Of a DNA stretch of 64,000 bases, positions 46,193 through 55,161 are shown piece after piece (position 1 is the stretch's first letter; the number at the start of each line of letters is the position of its first letter). Below the pieces are notes generated by a model. The model was not told the DNA's origin, ran no database searches, and worked only from the letters and a program-made list of their open reading frames with translations. The stretch covers positions 62,001 to 126,000 of the forward strand of contig CACWNW010000002.1 of assembly GCA_902762305.1 (NCBI GenBank), given 5' to 3'. A program made the translations under genes and the position numbers. The stretch is from Fibrobacter succinogenes (GTDB lineage: Bacteria > Fibrobacterota > Fibrobacteria > Fibrobacterales > Fibrobacteraceae).

Positions 46193-47317
46193 ATGAACTT
46201 CACGAAAACTTTTACCATGTGCTTCGCCCTTGCGGCAAGCACGGTTTTTGCGCAACCGCAAGCAGCAACGACAGACTCTACAACAACACAACCCGCCGCT
46301 GAACAAGCTGCCGGAGAATCGCTCACCATCATCGGCGTGGGCGACATCATGATGGGCCTCAACTACCCCGACGAAAAGCCCGCGCTTCCGACACAAGACG
46401 GCGAACTCACCTTCTCCGAAGTGAAGGACATCCTGCGCGACGCGGACCTCACCACCGGCAACCTCGAAGGAACCCTGCTGAACAAGGGCGGCCTCCCGAA
46501 ACCCTGCTGCCGCGTGACGAAGAAGTCTGGCAACTGCTACTGCTTCCGCTCACCCGAACATTACACGAAGCACCTGCTCGACGCGGGCTTCGACTACGTA
46601 AGCGTATCTAACAACCACTCCGGCGACTTCGGCAACGAAGGCAAGATTGGCACAATGCGCGCCCTCAACGAGGCAAACCTCGCCTATGCGGGTTTCGAGA
46701 ACAGTTGCGAACAGCGCGTACTCGAACTGAACGGCGTGCGCTACGGGTTCGCATCTTTCTCCGTAAGTAGCGGGACGCTCACCGTGTTCAACACCGAGAA
46801 GGCCAAGAAGACCATCGCCGCGTTGCGCGACAGCGCCGATATCATTATCGTCACAATGCACGTGGGTGCGGAAGGCTCCAAGTACACGCACGTCACGCGC
46901 GAATCGGAAACGTTCCTGGGCGACAACCGCGGCAACCCCTACCAGTTCGCGCGCCTCGCCATCGACGCGGGAGCCGACGTGGTATTCGGTCACGGCCCGC
47001 ACGTGCCGCGCGCCATCGACCTCTACAAGGGCAAGTTTATCGCCTACAGCCTCGGGAACTTCGCGACTTCTACCAGCGTGAACATCACGGGCGTTACGGG
47101 TTATGCCCCCATCGTGAAAATTACCGTCGACAAGAAGACCGGCAATTTCAAGGAAGGCCAGATTTACTCCTTTATCCAGAGGGGCAACAACGGTGACCGC
47201 AAGCCCACCCGCGATGACAAGGGCGCATGCATCAAGCTCATGAAGGAACTGACCGAGCAGGACATTCCCGAAGCGGGCGTGAAGATTGCAGACGACGGCA
47301 AGATTACCCTGAAGTAA
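46193..47317 (+). CDS. Exported CapA/PgsA-like (PGA_cap) metallophosphoesterase-fold protein
   Basis: 374 residues with signal peptide (MNFTKTFTMCFALAASTVFA) and a Thr/Ala-rich spacer. Core motifs: IIGVGDIMMGLNYP (Asp of GDIM), TTGNLEGTL, FDYVSVSNNHSGDFG (usual family NNHxxD), IIIVTMHVGAEGS (usual HWG), VVFGHGPHVPRAIDLYKGKFIAYSLGNF. All metal-ligand positions of the CapA family are present. CapA proteins act in poly-gamma-glutamate or capsule synthesis; no capB/capC genes are adjacent, so the substrate is unknown. A CCRVTKKSGNCYCF Cys-rich insertion lies near residues 103-116. Confidence 0.88.
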   Translation: MNFTKTFTMCFALAASTVFAQPQAATTDSTTTQPAAEQAAGESLTIIGVGDIMMGLNYPDEKPALPTQDGELTFSEVKDILRDADLTTGNLEGTLLNKGGLPKPCCRVTKKSGNCYCFRSPEHYTKHLLDAGFDYVSVSNNHSGDFGNEGKIGTMRALNEANLAYAGFENSCEQRVLELNGVRYGFASFSVSSGTLTVFNTEKAKKTIAALRDSADIIIVTMHVGAEGSKYTHVTRESETFLGDNRGNPYQFARLAIDAGADVVFGHGPHVPRAIDLYKGKFIAYSLGNFATSTSVNITGVTGYAPIVKITVDKKTGNFKEGQIYSFIQRGNNGDRKPTRDDKGACIKLMKELTEQDIPEAGVKIADDGKITLK

Positions 47318-47345
47318 AAACTTCGGGGTCAATCCCCCCAAAAAA

Positions 47346-48776
47346 CTATTCTTCTAGACGGTTCCAGAAATCGGTGTCCTGCTTGACACCGCATTCCTTG
47401 GCGTAGTATACGGGTTCGATACCCTTCTTGCGCTGTTCCATATAATTCTTGAGGGCCTTGATTGCGATAGGCGAAAGAATCAAGATACACGGAATGTTCA
47501 CGACGACCATCAGCGCCTGGCACAAGTCCGCAGAATCCCATGCGAAGCCTGCACTCGCAAGAGCGCCCGCAAACACGATAACCGATGCGATTATCCTGAA
47601 CACCGTCATCACCGCCTTGCCGGGGCGACGGTTCATGATAAAGCGCAGGCAACCCTCGGTATAATAGTAGTTGCCTATAAGCGTCGTGAAGCCGAACAGC
47701 AATATCGATACCGTAATGAACACCGGGCCCCATTCACCGAACACCGTACGGAGGGACGCCTGCACATAGGGAATTCCCGAAATTTCGCTCGTCGGCACCA
47801 CTTCGGTCGAAAGGCACATCAGGGCCGTCGCAGAGCAAATCACGAGCGTATCGATAAACACGGAAAGCGACTGCACCAAACCCTGCTTAACCGGGTGCGA
47901 AACGCTCGCGCTCGCAGAGGCGTTTGGAGCAGAACCCATACCGGCTTCATTCGAATAGAGACCGCGCTTGATACCGTACATAATGCAGCTTCCGGCAAAT
48001 CCGCCCGCACCGGCCTCGAACGAGAACGCATCCTTGAAAATAGTCGCGAACATCGAAGGAATGTTGCTGAAATTGTAAAATACGACACCGATGGCCGCAA
48101 CGATATAGGCAATACTCATCACCGGCACCAGATAGCTCGTAATCTGCGTGAGCTTCCGGGCACCTCCGAACACGCACAACGCAAACAAGACCGCAAGGCC
48201 TCCCCCCACAATCAAGGGAGTCTTGGATTCGCTATAGAAACTGTAGCCCGAAAAACTGGTCTGGACGTTGTAAGAAGCCAAGAGGTTGTAGCCGACCAGG
48301 TAGGTCAACAGAATGAACACCGAGAAAATGACACCCAGCCAACGCTGCCCCAGCGCCGTCTGTATATAATACGAAGGTCCGCCGTAGGAATGTCCCGTCA
48401 CCAGGTCCTCGCGCTTGAATATCTGCGCCAGCGTCGATTCCACGAACGCAGAAGCGCTTCCGAAAACCGCAATCAGCCACATCCAAAAAACTGCACCCGG
48501 GCCACCCATGCAGATAGCCGAAGAAACGCCGACAATATTTCCGGTACCCACGCGGGATGCCGTCGAGACCATCAAGGCGCCGAATGAAGAAATTCCGCTC
48601 CCCTGCACCGGTTTCTCGTTGATAACGCGGAACATTTCGGCAAAAAGGCGAATCTGCGGGAACCCCATGCGGACAGAAAGGTACACGCCCGCCGCAATCA
48701 AAAGGAACGGCACGATAAAGGGCTGATACAAGAAACCGCTCAGGGCATTTACGGCATTGTGGATCGATTCTAGCAT
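47346..48776 (-). CDS. Alanine/glycine:cation symporter (AGCS family)
   Basis: 476 residues, about ten membrane segments. AGCS signatures: SASRVGTGNIVGVSSAICMGGPGAVFWMWLIAVFGSASAFVESTLAQIFK (about 52-101), GGPSYYIQTALG, GIKRGLYSNEAGMGSAPNASASASVSHPVKQGLVQSL (about 248-284). Imports alanine or glycine with sodium or protons. A polar C-terminal tail of about 30 residues. No regulatory RNA was noticed in the 58 bp before the next gene on that strand. Confidence 0.95.
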   Translation of the reverse strand: MLESIHNAVNALSGFLYQPFIVPFLLIAAGVYLSVRMGFPQIRLFAEMFRVINEKPVQGSGISSFGALMVSTASRVGTGNIVGVSSAICMGGPGAVFWMWLIAVFGSASAFVESTLAQIFKREDLVTGHSYGGPSYYIQTALGQRWLGVIFSVFILLTYLVGYNLLASYNVQTSFSGYSFYSESKTPLIVGGGLAVLFALCVFGGARKLTQITSYLVPVMSIAYIVAAIGVVFYNFSNIPSMFATIFKDAFSFEAGAGGFAGSCIMYGIKRGLYSNEAGMGSAPNASASASVSHPVKQGLVQSLSVFIDTLVICSATALMCLSTEVVPTSEISGIPYVQASLRTVFGEWGPVFITVSILLFGFTTLIGNYYYTEGCLRFIMNRRPGKAVMTVFRIIASVIVFAGALASAGFAWDSADLCQALMVVVNIPCILILSPIAIKALKNYMEQRKKGIEPVYYAKECGVKQDTDFWNRLEE

Positions 48777-48834
48777 AGGCTTTTCCTGTTTCGCGTATTT
48801 GTTTACAAGATAATAAAAAATCTCGTCAGGCTAA

Positions 48835-49935
48835 TCAAGGTTGCCGATACGCAGGGTTCACCCAAAGATTGGGGTATCCCATTTTTCCGCCGCGAACAAG
48901 GTCTACGATGGAAGAATCGCGCATATTCACAAGAACGATTGACGAATTAAACGACTCCGTTTCAATCAGGTCAGCAATGACATAGTCATCGACACCAATC
49001 CACTCGGTATTGTTAAAAGCTGTCCCCGCAGGAGACGGCACCGAATGAACCAGCGTCCCGGATTCATCAACCACCAAAATACGTTGATGCGGCCTATACG
49101 TTTCTCCAGAAAAATCCACACCCTGCTTTCCACTCATATCCAGGAACAAGGTCCTATTCGTACCGTCCCGCGACAAGGAGGTATTGCACACCTGTTCCCA
49201 ATCGAACCAAATCGACGTTTCCTCTTTTTCTACACCCCCACCCTCTCCATAAACGACATGCCGCCCCAAGAGCAGCGCTGATCCGGAAACCATATAAGTC
49301 AGGTCTTCCGAAACACCTCCATTGAACGTTCCGTCAGCAATCTTTCTGCTTTTTCCGAACGAGCCCCCCTTAAAAGGGACTATCCACGTACCTCGATCCG
49401 TCCACTGCAAAAAATGTATCCTGATCAAGGAATCCTCTTCCGTATTCCTAGAAGGCAGGACTCTCGTATCATCTACATAGACAATGACGGTATCCCCATC
49501 GGGCAAGACTCTCCACCGCGGGATGGCGGCATTCACGACGTTCAATTTTTGGGGAGGAGCCGAGTTTCCGATTCTCTTGACATACAACGACGAAGCACCA
49601 CCTGAAGATTCATAGCCAGTCGAAAAAGCGACCCATTTCCCGTCGGGCGAGACTTCAGGATGGTAACAGTCGAGCCCTAGGTCCATATCGACAGCAGCGG
49701 AATCCAGCAGGCTAAATCCAGGGTCCGTGAATTTTCCCATAAAAGCGATGTACTTCAAACGGCCTGTACTGTCATCCCGGAAGAACAAGTATCCATCGGG
49801 AACGTCCTCGCTCGAAGTTTCATGCTCTTCCGGCTCGTCGGGCATATCGCCCGAAACACAGCCCCATGTGCAAAACAAAGACACAGGAAGACAAAACCAC
49901 ACCAAGCGCAAAATATCGCAGCAACGGAAATCCAT
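48835..49935 (-). CDS. TolB/WD40-like lipoprotein resembling the TIGR02171 Fibrobacter family
   Basis: 366 residues. Signal peptide with lipobox-like TWGC (Cys26), an acidic linker, then a beta-propeller-like part: YHPEVSPDGKWVAFSTGYESSGGASSLYVKRIG (about 91-123) and IPRWRVLPDGDTVIVYVDD (about 136-154) are the TolB/WD40 blade motif and look like the propeller portion of TIGR02171, a Fibrobacter paralogous family of unknown function. Members are usually longer (about 900 residues), so this would be a short or stand-alone version. Outer-membrane location is inferred from the lipobox. Confidence 0.7.
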   Translation of the reverse strand: MDFRCCDILRLVWFCLPVSLFCTWGCVSGDMPDEPEEHETSSEDVPDGYLFFRDDSTGRLKYIAFMGKFTDPGFSLLDSAAVDMDLGLDCYHPEVSPDGKWVAFSTGYESSGGASSLYVKRIGNSAPPQKLNVVNAAIPRWRVLPDGDTVIVYVDDTRVLPSRNTEEDSLIRIHFLQWTDRGTWIVPFKGGSFGKSRKIADGTFNGGVSEDLTYMVSGSALLLGRHVVYGEGGGVEKEETSIWFDWEQVCNTSLSRDGTNRTLFLDMSGKQGVDFSGETYRPHQRILVVDESGTLVHSVPSPAGTAFNNTEWIGVDDYVIADLIETESFNSSIVLVNMRDSSIVDLVRGGKMGYPNLWVNPAYRQP

Positions 49936-50019
49936 ACGTATAATGTAAAAACAGGTCTACCTCACCTTTTTCCTAATTATATGAAAAAGGGGCAAACAAA
50001 GGTTTTTACACGAAATATC

Positions 50020-50048
50020 TTGACAACGCCTTTTGTTTAGTATATATT
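50020..50048 (+). promoter_or_regulatory. Sigma70-type promoter of ruvAB
   Basis: TTGACA (50020-50025), 17-nt spacer, TATATT (50043-50048). Transcription would start near 50055, giving a leader of about 34 nt to the ruvA ATG. Confidence 0.75.
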
Positions 50049-50056
50049 TGTGCAGT

Positions 50057-50070
50057 AGCACAAAAGTGCA
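50057..50070. promoter_or_regulatory. LexA (SOS) box candidate in the ruvAB promoter
   Basis: AGCAC, AAAA, GTGCA. The motif reported for Fibrobacter succinogenes LexA, as I recall it, is TGCNC-N4-GTGCA; only the first base differs here. The site covers the predicted transcription start, where a repressor would block RNA polymerase, and ruvAB is SOS-regulated in many bacteria. Confidence 0.6.
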
Positions 50071-50088
50071 TATCATTTCGGAGCTTCT

Positions 50089-50697
50089 ATGATTGAACGT
50101 ATTCGCGGAATTCTCGTGGAAAAGTCCCCCACCTTCGTGGTCGTAGACGTGAACGGCGTCGGCTACGGCATCAACATATCCGCCTACACCTCGGGCATGT
50201 TGCCCGAAGAAGGTACCGAAATTACGCTTTCCACGCATCTCGTTGTCCGCGAAGACTCCATGACGCTCTTCGGGTTTGCGGACAAGACCGAAAAGACGGT
50301 CTTCCTCATGCTGCTCGACGTGAACGGAATCGGCCCGAAAATGGCGCAGCGCATCTTGAGCGGGGTCACCCCGGCCGACCTCCTGAACATGATCGCAAGC
50401 GAGAACAAGTCCGCCCTCGGGAAAATCAAGGGGCTCGGGAAAAAATCCTGCGAGCAGATGACCCTCAGCCTGAAGGACAAGGCGGCAACGCTCCTGCAGG
50501 CGCTCGGGAACGTCGAAGGGAGCGGAGTCACCGGAATGGGCGCCCTCACCGGAGCCAAACTCGAAGCGGTACTCGCGCTGCACACCCTCGGCGTCAAGGA
50601 CCCGTCCGCAGAAAAGGCCGTCGCAAAGGCCGCAGAAATCCTCGGCGACAACGCCGATGCCGCCGCACTCATCCCCGAGGCATTAAAGTATCTTTAA
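50089..50697 (+). CDS. ruvA: Holliday junction DNA helicase RuvA
   Basis: Tetrameric junction-binding subunit that loads RuvB. 202 residues: MIERIRGILVEKSPTFVVVDVNGVGYGINISAYT OB-fold start, HhH motifs LLDVNGIGPKMAQRILS (about 79-95) and LGKIKGLGKKSCEQMTL (about 110-126), C-terminal domain III (AVLALHTLGVKDPSAEKAVAKAAEILG). Full length. SD GGAGC before the ATG; ruvB follows after 48 nt. Confidence 0.96.
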   Translation: MIERIRGILVEKSPTFVVVDVNGVGYGINISAYTSGMLPEEGTEITLSTHLVVREDSMTLFGFADKTEKTVFLMLLDVNGIGPKMAQRILSGVTPADLLNMIASENKSALGKIKGLGKKSCEQMTLSLKDKAATLLQALGNVEGSGVTGMGALTGAKLEAVLALHTLGVKDPSAEKAVAKAAEILGDNADAAALIPEALKYL

Positions 50698-50745
50698 AGC
50701 CATGGATCCTATCGGCCCATGGCCTCCAGGATGACAGGTTATAGA

Positions 50746-51786
50746 ATGGAAGACAACCGCATCATTTCCCCGCAAAAGAGCGCTTTCGACGAAGGCGACA
50801 CCGACCGTAATCTCCGGCCGCCCAGTCTTGCCGAATTCACCGGACAAGACGCCATCAAGGAAAGCCTTTCCATCGCCATCGAGGCGGCAAAGCACCGCGG
50901 CGATTCGCTGGACCATTGCCTGTTCGCAGGGCCACCGGGCCTCGGCAAGACGACCCTCGCGGGCATCATCGCAAAAGAAATGGGCGTGAACATCCATATT
51001 ACAAGCGGGCCCGTCCTCGAGAAGGCAAGCGACCTTGCGGGGTTGCTCACAAGCCTGCAAGAGAACGACGTTCTGTTCATCGACGAAATCCACCGCCTGA
51101 ACCGCACCGTCGAGGAATACCTCTACCCCGCCATGGAAGATTTCAGGCTCGACATCATGCTGGATTCGGGCCCCGCCGCCCGGAGCGTGAACCTGCCGCT
51201 CAAGCACTTCACCCTCGTCGGCGCCACCACCCGCAGCGGGCAACTTACGGGGCCGCTGCGCGACCGCTTCGGGCTCCAGTACAGGCTCGAACTGTACAAC
51301 GAGAAGGACATCGTGAAAATCCTGATGCGCAGTGCAGCCATCCTCGGGGTGGAGCTTTCCGAAGACGCAGCGCAACTGCTAGGCGGGCGCTGCCGCGGCA
51401 CGCCCCGCATCGCGAACCGGGTTCTACGCCGTTGCCGCGATGTCGCGCAGGTGCGCGGAACCGGCATCATAGACGTGCAATCGGCCCAAAAGACGCTCGA
51501 CATGCTAGGAATCGATAGCGAAGGCCTCGACCCGACCGACCGCCGCATCCTTTCCACGATGATCGACATGTTTGACGGTGGCCCCGTAGGTATCGGCACC
51601 ATCAGTGCAGCCATGGGCGAAGAAGCGAACACGATAGAAGAAGTATACGAGCCCTACCTCATCCAGAAGGGCCTTCTGAACCGCACTCCCCGCGGGCGCA
51701 TCGCCACAAGGAACGCCTACATGATGCTCCACAAGACGATTCCTGCAAACAAGGGTATCGAGGGCGACCAGCTTAACTTGTTCTAA
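50746..51786 (+). CDS. ruvB: Holliday junction DNA helicase RuvB
   Basis: AAA+ motor of branch migration. 346 residues from ATG 50746 (MEDNRIISP; in-frame ATGs at 50719 and 50731 are less typical). [19 protein letters not shown], Walker [13 protein letters not shown] (about 62-73), Walker [25 protein letters not shown], sensor 1 [18 protein letters not shown], then [27 protein letters not shown] and RTPRGRIAT of the DNA-binding winged helix. The C-terminus extends beyond E. coli RuvB and ends GDQLNLF, a clear QLxLF clamp-binding-type peptide. Cotranscribed with ruvA. Confidence 0.96.
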   Translation: MEDNRIISPQKSAFDEGDTDRNLRPPSLAEFTGQDAIKESLSIAIEAAKHRGDSLDHCLFAGPPGLGKTTLAGIIAKEMGVNIHITSGPVLEKASDLAGLLTSLQENDVLFIDEIHRLNRTVEEYLYPAMEDFRLDIMLDSGPAARSVNLPLKHFTLVGATTRSGQLTGPLRDRFGLQYRLELYNEKDIVKILMRSAAILGVELSEDAAQLLGGRCRGTPRIANRVLRRCRDVAQVRGTGIIDVQSAQKTLDMLGIDSEGLDPTDRRILSTMIDMFDGGPVGIGTISAAMGEEANTIEEVYEPYLIQKGLLNRTPRGRIATRNAYMMLHKTIPANKGIEGDQLNLF

Positions 51787-51821
51787 AATTTTGCGAATCT
51801 GCGCCACACCAGCGCACTGTC

Positions 51822-53399
51822 TTACCGGAATTCGGGCGCTATTGTCAGCACGAGATTCACGCCGTGCAGTCCGTGGAACCCAAGCTGCACACGGAACCAG
51901 TACATGTCCGGCCTGCGCACACGCACACCGAACCCCCATGAGTTGTAGAGGCGGTCAAGCGACCAGTCCTTGAAGCCCGGTGCAAGCATCATGTACTCGT
52001 TGAATAGCACTCCGTCCACATAGTAATCAATAGGCCACCTGTATTCCGCCGAAAGGCTCATGACATGCCTCGCCGACCAGTAGTCGTTGTATCCGCGCAA
52101 CGGGAATCTCGGGCCTATAAGCGTGTAAGCATCAACGCTCGCATGCCCGATTTCCATTTCCCATATGTCGATAAGGCGGTACTGCAGCGCAATGACGCGA
52201 CGTTCGAACAAAGTCTCGCGAACGTTTTCGGGGCGCCACATGCGCAACGCTGCATCCCAGTTGAAGTCGGTGTAGAACCGCCTGTTCTGGCGTGCCTCCT
52301 TCTTGGAGAAATGGAACGTCTCCGCCTTACCGAAATAGAAATAATGCTGGAGCATCAGCTCGGTCCGGATGAAGTCGTGATTGTCTCCGCGATCCCTAAA
52401 CGGGCCATCATCCTGGTTGCCGGTAGCCTTCGACATCTCCGTTTGCGTGATCCCCCCGTACTTCCCGACAATCACATACCGGGCGGAAAGCTGCATACGG
52501 CTGCCACGGCTCGGGGTATACGGGAAATCCAGGTTATCGAACAGCAGCGAGACCTCCAGCGGGTATTGCATGTAGTGCTGGTAGAGCCCGTGGTCCTCGA
52601 TGAAGAACTTCTTGTCGATAAGGATGCTATCCTGCGACTTGTCCGGCAGGCTGAACCTCACAAAATCCACGCGACCGTTGAATTCCAGGCTCCAGTGGCC
52701 ATCGCTTGTCAGCGGCAGCCCCATACGATAATCGAATATCGATGCGGAATCGGGCATCACGAACGATTCCTTCGTCCCCGGAATGATAAACTGCGCATCG
52801 CGATCCCAATACTGGCGGAACCTCACGCCTCCAAAAAGCCTGGTACCAAAAAGTTCATGCTTCGTGTAGCGGACATCAAAGAACCAGTCGCTATTCGCAA
52901 AGTATTCGGACGACATGACAAGGTAGTCGCGGTTCAAGAATACATTCCTGTGGCGGTACGTGACACCGAGCATCGTAGAATTGCCAGGCTTCAGGTTCAT
53001 TATCGGGTACAGGAGGATATTCCGCTTCTTACCGAACGTAATGAGGTCTACCGCAGTCTCGATGACCCCGTTGTCGAACGCATAGCGGATGGGTTGCGCA
53101 ATCGGGTACACGGCTCCGTTCAAGACGGGCTGGATAATATGTTCGAACGGCCAGACAAAAAAACGGGTCCACGAAGAACTGCCCGTATCGATAGTTGCCG
53201 TATCGTTTTTCGATACATCCGTTTCCGCAGTTTCTGTTTTCGAAGAGTCGGAAATTGCCGAATCAGCCGGCATTGGCGCTTGAACCGAAGCCGAATCCTG
53301 CGCAGGAGCGGCCACCACCAGGAAAAGCAAAACGGCCAAAGAGAGCAGCAAGCTCCTTCGGCTAGCAAATCCAAGAGCGATTTTAGTCACCCGGGCCAT
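51822..53399 (-). CDS. Outer-membrane beta-barrel of Omp85/BamA-like type
   Basis: 525 residues. Signal peptide (ending VVAAPAQ), a Ser/Thr/Asp-rich spacer, then from about residue 100 a barrel with many amphipathic strands (MLGVTYRHRNVFLNRDYLVMSSEYF, FDVRYTKHELFGTRLFGGVRFRQYW, VSLLFDNLDFPYTPSRGSRMQLSARYV). FPLRGYNDYWSARHVMSLSAEYRWPI matches the (V/L)RG(F/Y) lid-lock motif region of Omp85 proteins, and the chain ends VNLVLTIAPEFR. POTRA domains are missing, so it is a barrel-only Omp85 relative such as those fused to or near patatins. Role unknown. Confidence 0.75.
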   Translation of the reverse strand: MARVTKIALGFASRRSLLLSLAVLLFLVVAAPAQDSASVQAPMPADSAISDSSKTETAETDVSKNDTATIDTGSSSWTRFFVWPFEHIIQPVLNGAVYPIAQPIRYAFDNGVIETAVDLITFGKKRNILLYPIMNLKPGNSTMLGVTYRHRNVFLNRDYLVMSSEYFANSDWFFDVRYTKHELFGTRLFGGVRFRQYWDRDAQFIIPGTKESFVMPDSASIFDYRMGLPLTSDGHWSLEFNGRVDFVRFSLPDKSQDSILIDKKFFIEDHGLYQHYMQYPLEVSLLFDNLDFPYTPSRGSRMQLSARYVIVGKYGGITQTEMSKATGNQDDGPFRDRGDNHDFIRTELMLQHYFYFGKAETFHFSKKEARQNRRFYTDFNWDAALRMWRPENVRETLFERRVIALQYRLIDIWEMEIGHASVDAYTLIGPRFPLRGYNDYWSARHVMSLSAEYRWPIDYYVDGVLFNEYMMLAPGFKDWSLDRLYNSWGFGVRVRRPDMYWFRVQLGFHGLHGVNLVLTIAPEFR

Positions 53400-53433
53400 C
53401 GCAAGATAATTTATAATTATTGCGAACGAAAAT

Positions 53434-53850
53434 CTACTCGACCTTTTCGCGAATCGGGTCGAACTTGTTCAAAAGGAGGCACACCAGCGCATAGATGGCG
53501 CCACCCGTGAGTCCACCCGTAAGGTCCGCCACCAAATCCAGAGCGCTGCTGTCGCGCCCTTCCACAAAACTCTGGTGGAATTCATCGGTACACCCGTAAG
53601 CCAGGGCAAGGCCCCCAACGACCAGCACACGCAGCCACTGGCGCTTGGACCATTCATTACGCGTCCAGAGCATGGCGTAGCAACCGGCGAGAGTCGCGTA
53701 TTCACAAAAGTGAGCCAGCTTATCCCAGATATGCGGAAAATCTTCCAGCTCCGCAGTCGTCATGGACGAAAGCTTAAAAATGATGGCCATGCAAAGCACA
53801 GCAGGAACAACGCGGAAAAAGGGGTACTTGTCAAAAAGGGATTCAAACAT
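53434..53850 (-). CDS. VanZ-family membrane protein
   Basis: 138 residues, four membrane segments. VPAVLCMAIIFKLSSMT, HIWDKLAHFCEYATLAGCYAMLW and YGCTDEFHQSFVEGRDSSALDLVADLTGGLTGGAIY are the VanZ signature (D-K-x-x-H-x-x-x-Y and D-E-x-H-Q). VanZ-like proteins occur widely; resistance to lipoglycopeptides should not be inferred from this. Divergent from the RlmI-like gene (50 bp). Confidence 0.92.
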   Translation of the reverse strand: MFESLFDKYPFFRVVPAVLCMAIIFKLSSMTTAELEDFPHIWDKLAHFCEYATLAGCYAMLWTRNEWSKRQWLRVLVVGGLALAYGCTDEFHQSFVEGRDSSALDLVADLTGGLTGGAIYALVCLLLNKFDPIREKVE

Positions 53851-53900
53851 CTTGGGCGCAAATCTAGAAAAAAAAGCGTCCTTTTTCTACATTTACGCGC

Positions 53901-55094
53901 ATGAAAGCGATTACCCTGAAGGCCGGACGCGAAAAGTCCGCATTGCGTTACCACCCGTGGATCTTCAGCGGGGCTGTCGACGAAGTCGTCGGCGACCCCT
54001 CTCTCGGCGATACCGTCGAGGTTTACAGTTTCAAGAGCGACTTTCTGGGTCTTGCGGCGTATTCGCCCAAGTCCCAGATACGCGGGCGCTTCTGGACGTT
54101 CGGCGAGAAGGGCAACATCGACCGTGAATTCTTCAGCGACCTGCTCGACCGCGCCATCGCCGCACGCAAGAGCCGCGGTTTCGACATCGAGGACAAGACG
54201 AGCGCCTTCCGCCTCATCAATGCGGAAAACGACGGCATCCCCGGATGCATCATCGACAAGTACGCCGACATCTACTCGGTAGAAATCCTTGCCGCCGGTG
54301 CGGAAGTCCACCGCAAGGACATTTACGAACTGCTCGCCGAAAAGACGCACTGCCGTGGCATCTACGAGCGTTGCGATTCCGACGTGCGCAAAAAAGAAGG
54401 ACTACCGCTCCGTACGGGAGTCGTGTTCGGCGAAGTGCCCGATGAACCCGTCATCATTGACGAAAACGGCATTCTCTTCCCCATCGACGTGAAGAACGGC
54501 CACAAGACGGGCTACTACCTCGACCAGCGCGACGCCCGCCGCCGCATCGGTGAAATTTCCAAGGGCAAGAAGGTCCTGAACTGCTTCTGCTACACCGGCG
54601 GATTCGGGCTCTATGCCCTCCGTGGCGGCTGCGAGAAGGTCTACCAGGTGGACGTTTCGAAGGACGCCCTCAAGCTCGCGAAGGAAGGCATCATGCGCAA
54701 CAAGCTCAGCACCGCGCATGCCACGCACGTGGAAGCCGACGTGTTCCAGTACTTGCGCAAGTGCCGCGACAAGGCCGAGACGTTCGACCTGATCGTTCTT
54801 GACCCGCCCAAGTTCGTAGAGAGCAAGGACAACCTGCAGAAGGGCGCCCGCGGGTACAAGGACATCAACCTGCTCGCCATGAAGCTCTTGGCCGAAGGCG
54901 GCATGCTCGCGACCTTCAGCTGCTCCGGGCTCATGGAAATGGACTTGTTCCAGAAGATTATCGCGGATGCCGCCGCCGATGCACATCGGCGCGTTCAAAT
55001 CATTGAACGCTTCGGCCAACCCGCCGACCATCCCGTAAACACGGCCTTCCCCGAAGGGCAGTACCTCAAGGGATTGCTCGTGCAGGTCGTTTAG
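53901..55094 (+). CDS. RlmI-like class I SAM-dependent rRNA methyltransferase
   Basis: 397 residues. N-terminal PUA domain (ITLKAGREKSALRYHPWIFSGAVDEVVGDPSLGDTVEVYSFKSDFLGLAAYSPKSQIRGR), central EEHEA-like domain (RLINAENDGIPGCIIDKYADIYSVEIL), and Rossmann domain with KTGYYLDQRDARRRIGEISKGKKVLNCFCYTGGFGLYALRGG (motif I, about 197-238), FDLIVLDPPKFV (motif IV DPPKF) and ATFSCSGLM. The layout fits RlmI, which methylates C1962 of 23S rRNA to m5C. Full length. Confidence 0.92.
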   Translation: MKAITLKAGREKSALRYHPWIFSGAVDEVVGDPSLGDTVEVYSFKSDFLGLAAYSPKSQIRGRFWTFGEKGNIDREFFSDLLDRAIAARKSRGFDIEDKTSAFRLINAENDGIPGCIIDKYADIYSVEILAAGAEVHRKDIYELLAEKTHCRGIYERCDSDVRKKEGLPLRTGVVFGEVPDEPVIIDENGILFPIDVKNGHKTGYYLDQRDARRRIGEISKGKKVLNCFCYTGGFGLYALRGGCEKVYQVDVSKDALKLAKEGIMRNKLSTAHATHVEADVFQYLRKCRDKAETFDLIVLDPPKFVESKDNLQKGARGYKDINLLAMKLLAEGGMLATFSCSGLMEMDLFQKIIADAAADAHRRVQIIERFGQPADHPVNTAFPEGQYLKGLLVQVV

Positions 55095-55110
55095 TTACAC
55101 CCTTAAAAAA

Positions 55111-55140
55111 GGAGATGCCCGATCAAGTCGGGCATGACAC
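55111..55140. repeat. REP-like palindrome related to the GTCATCCCCGAC family
   Basis: Arms ATGCCCGA (55115-55122) and TCGGGCAT (55128-55135), flanked by GGAG and GACAC. Same layout as 917-944 and 11533-11559 with one compensated base-pair change in the stem. Located between the convergent 3' ends of the methyltransferase and GH16 genes. Confidence 0.7.
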
Positions 55141-55161
55141 CAACATTCGGGCAAGACTACC

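Noticed and set aside
53434-53850. VanZ-like gene as glycopeptide resistance
   Set aside because: No vanRSHAX genes are present, and VanZ-family proteins are common in susceptible bacteria.
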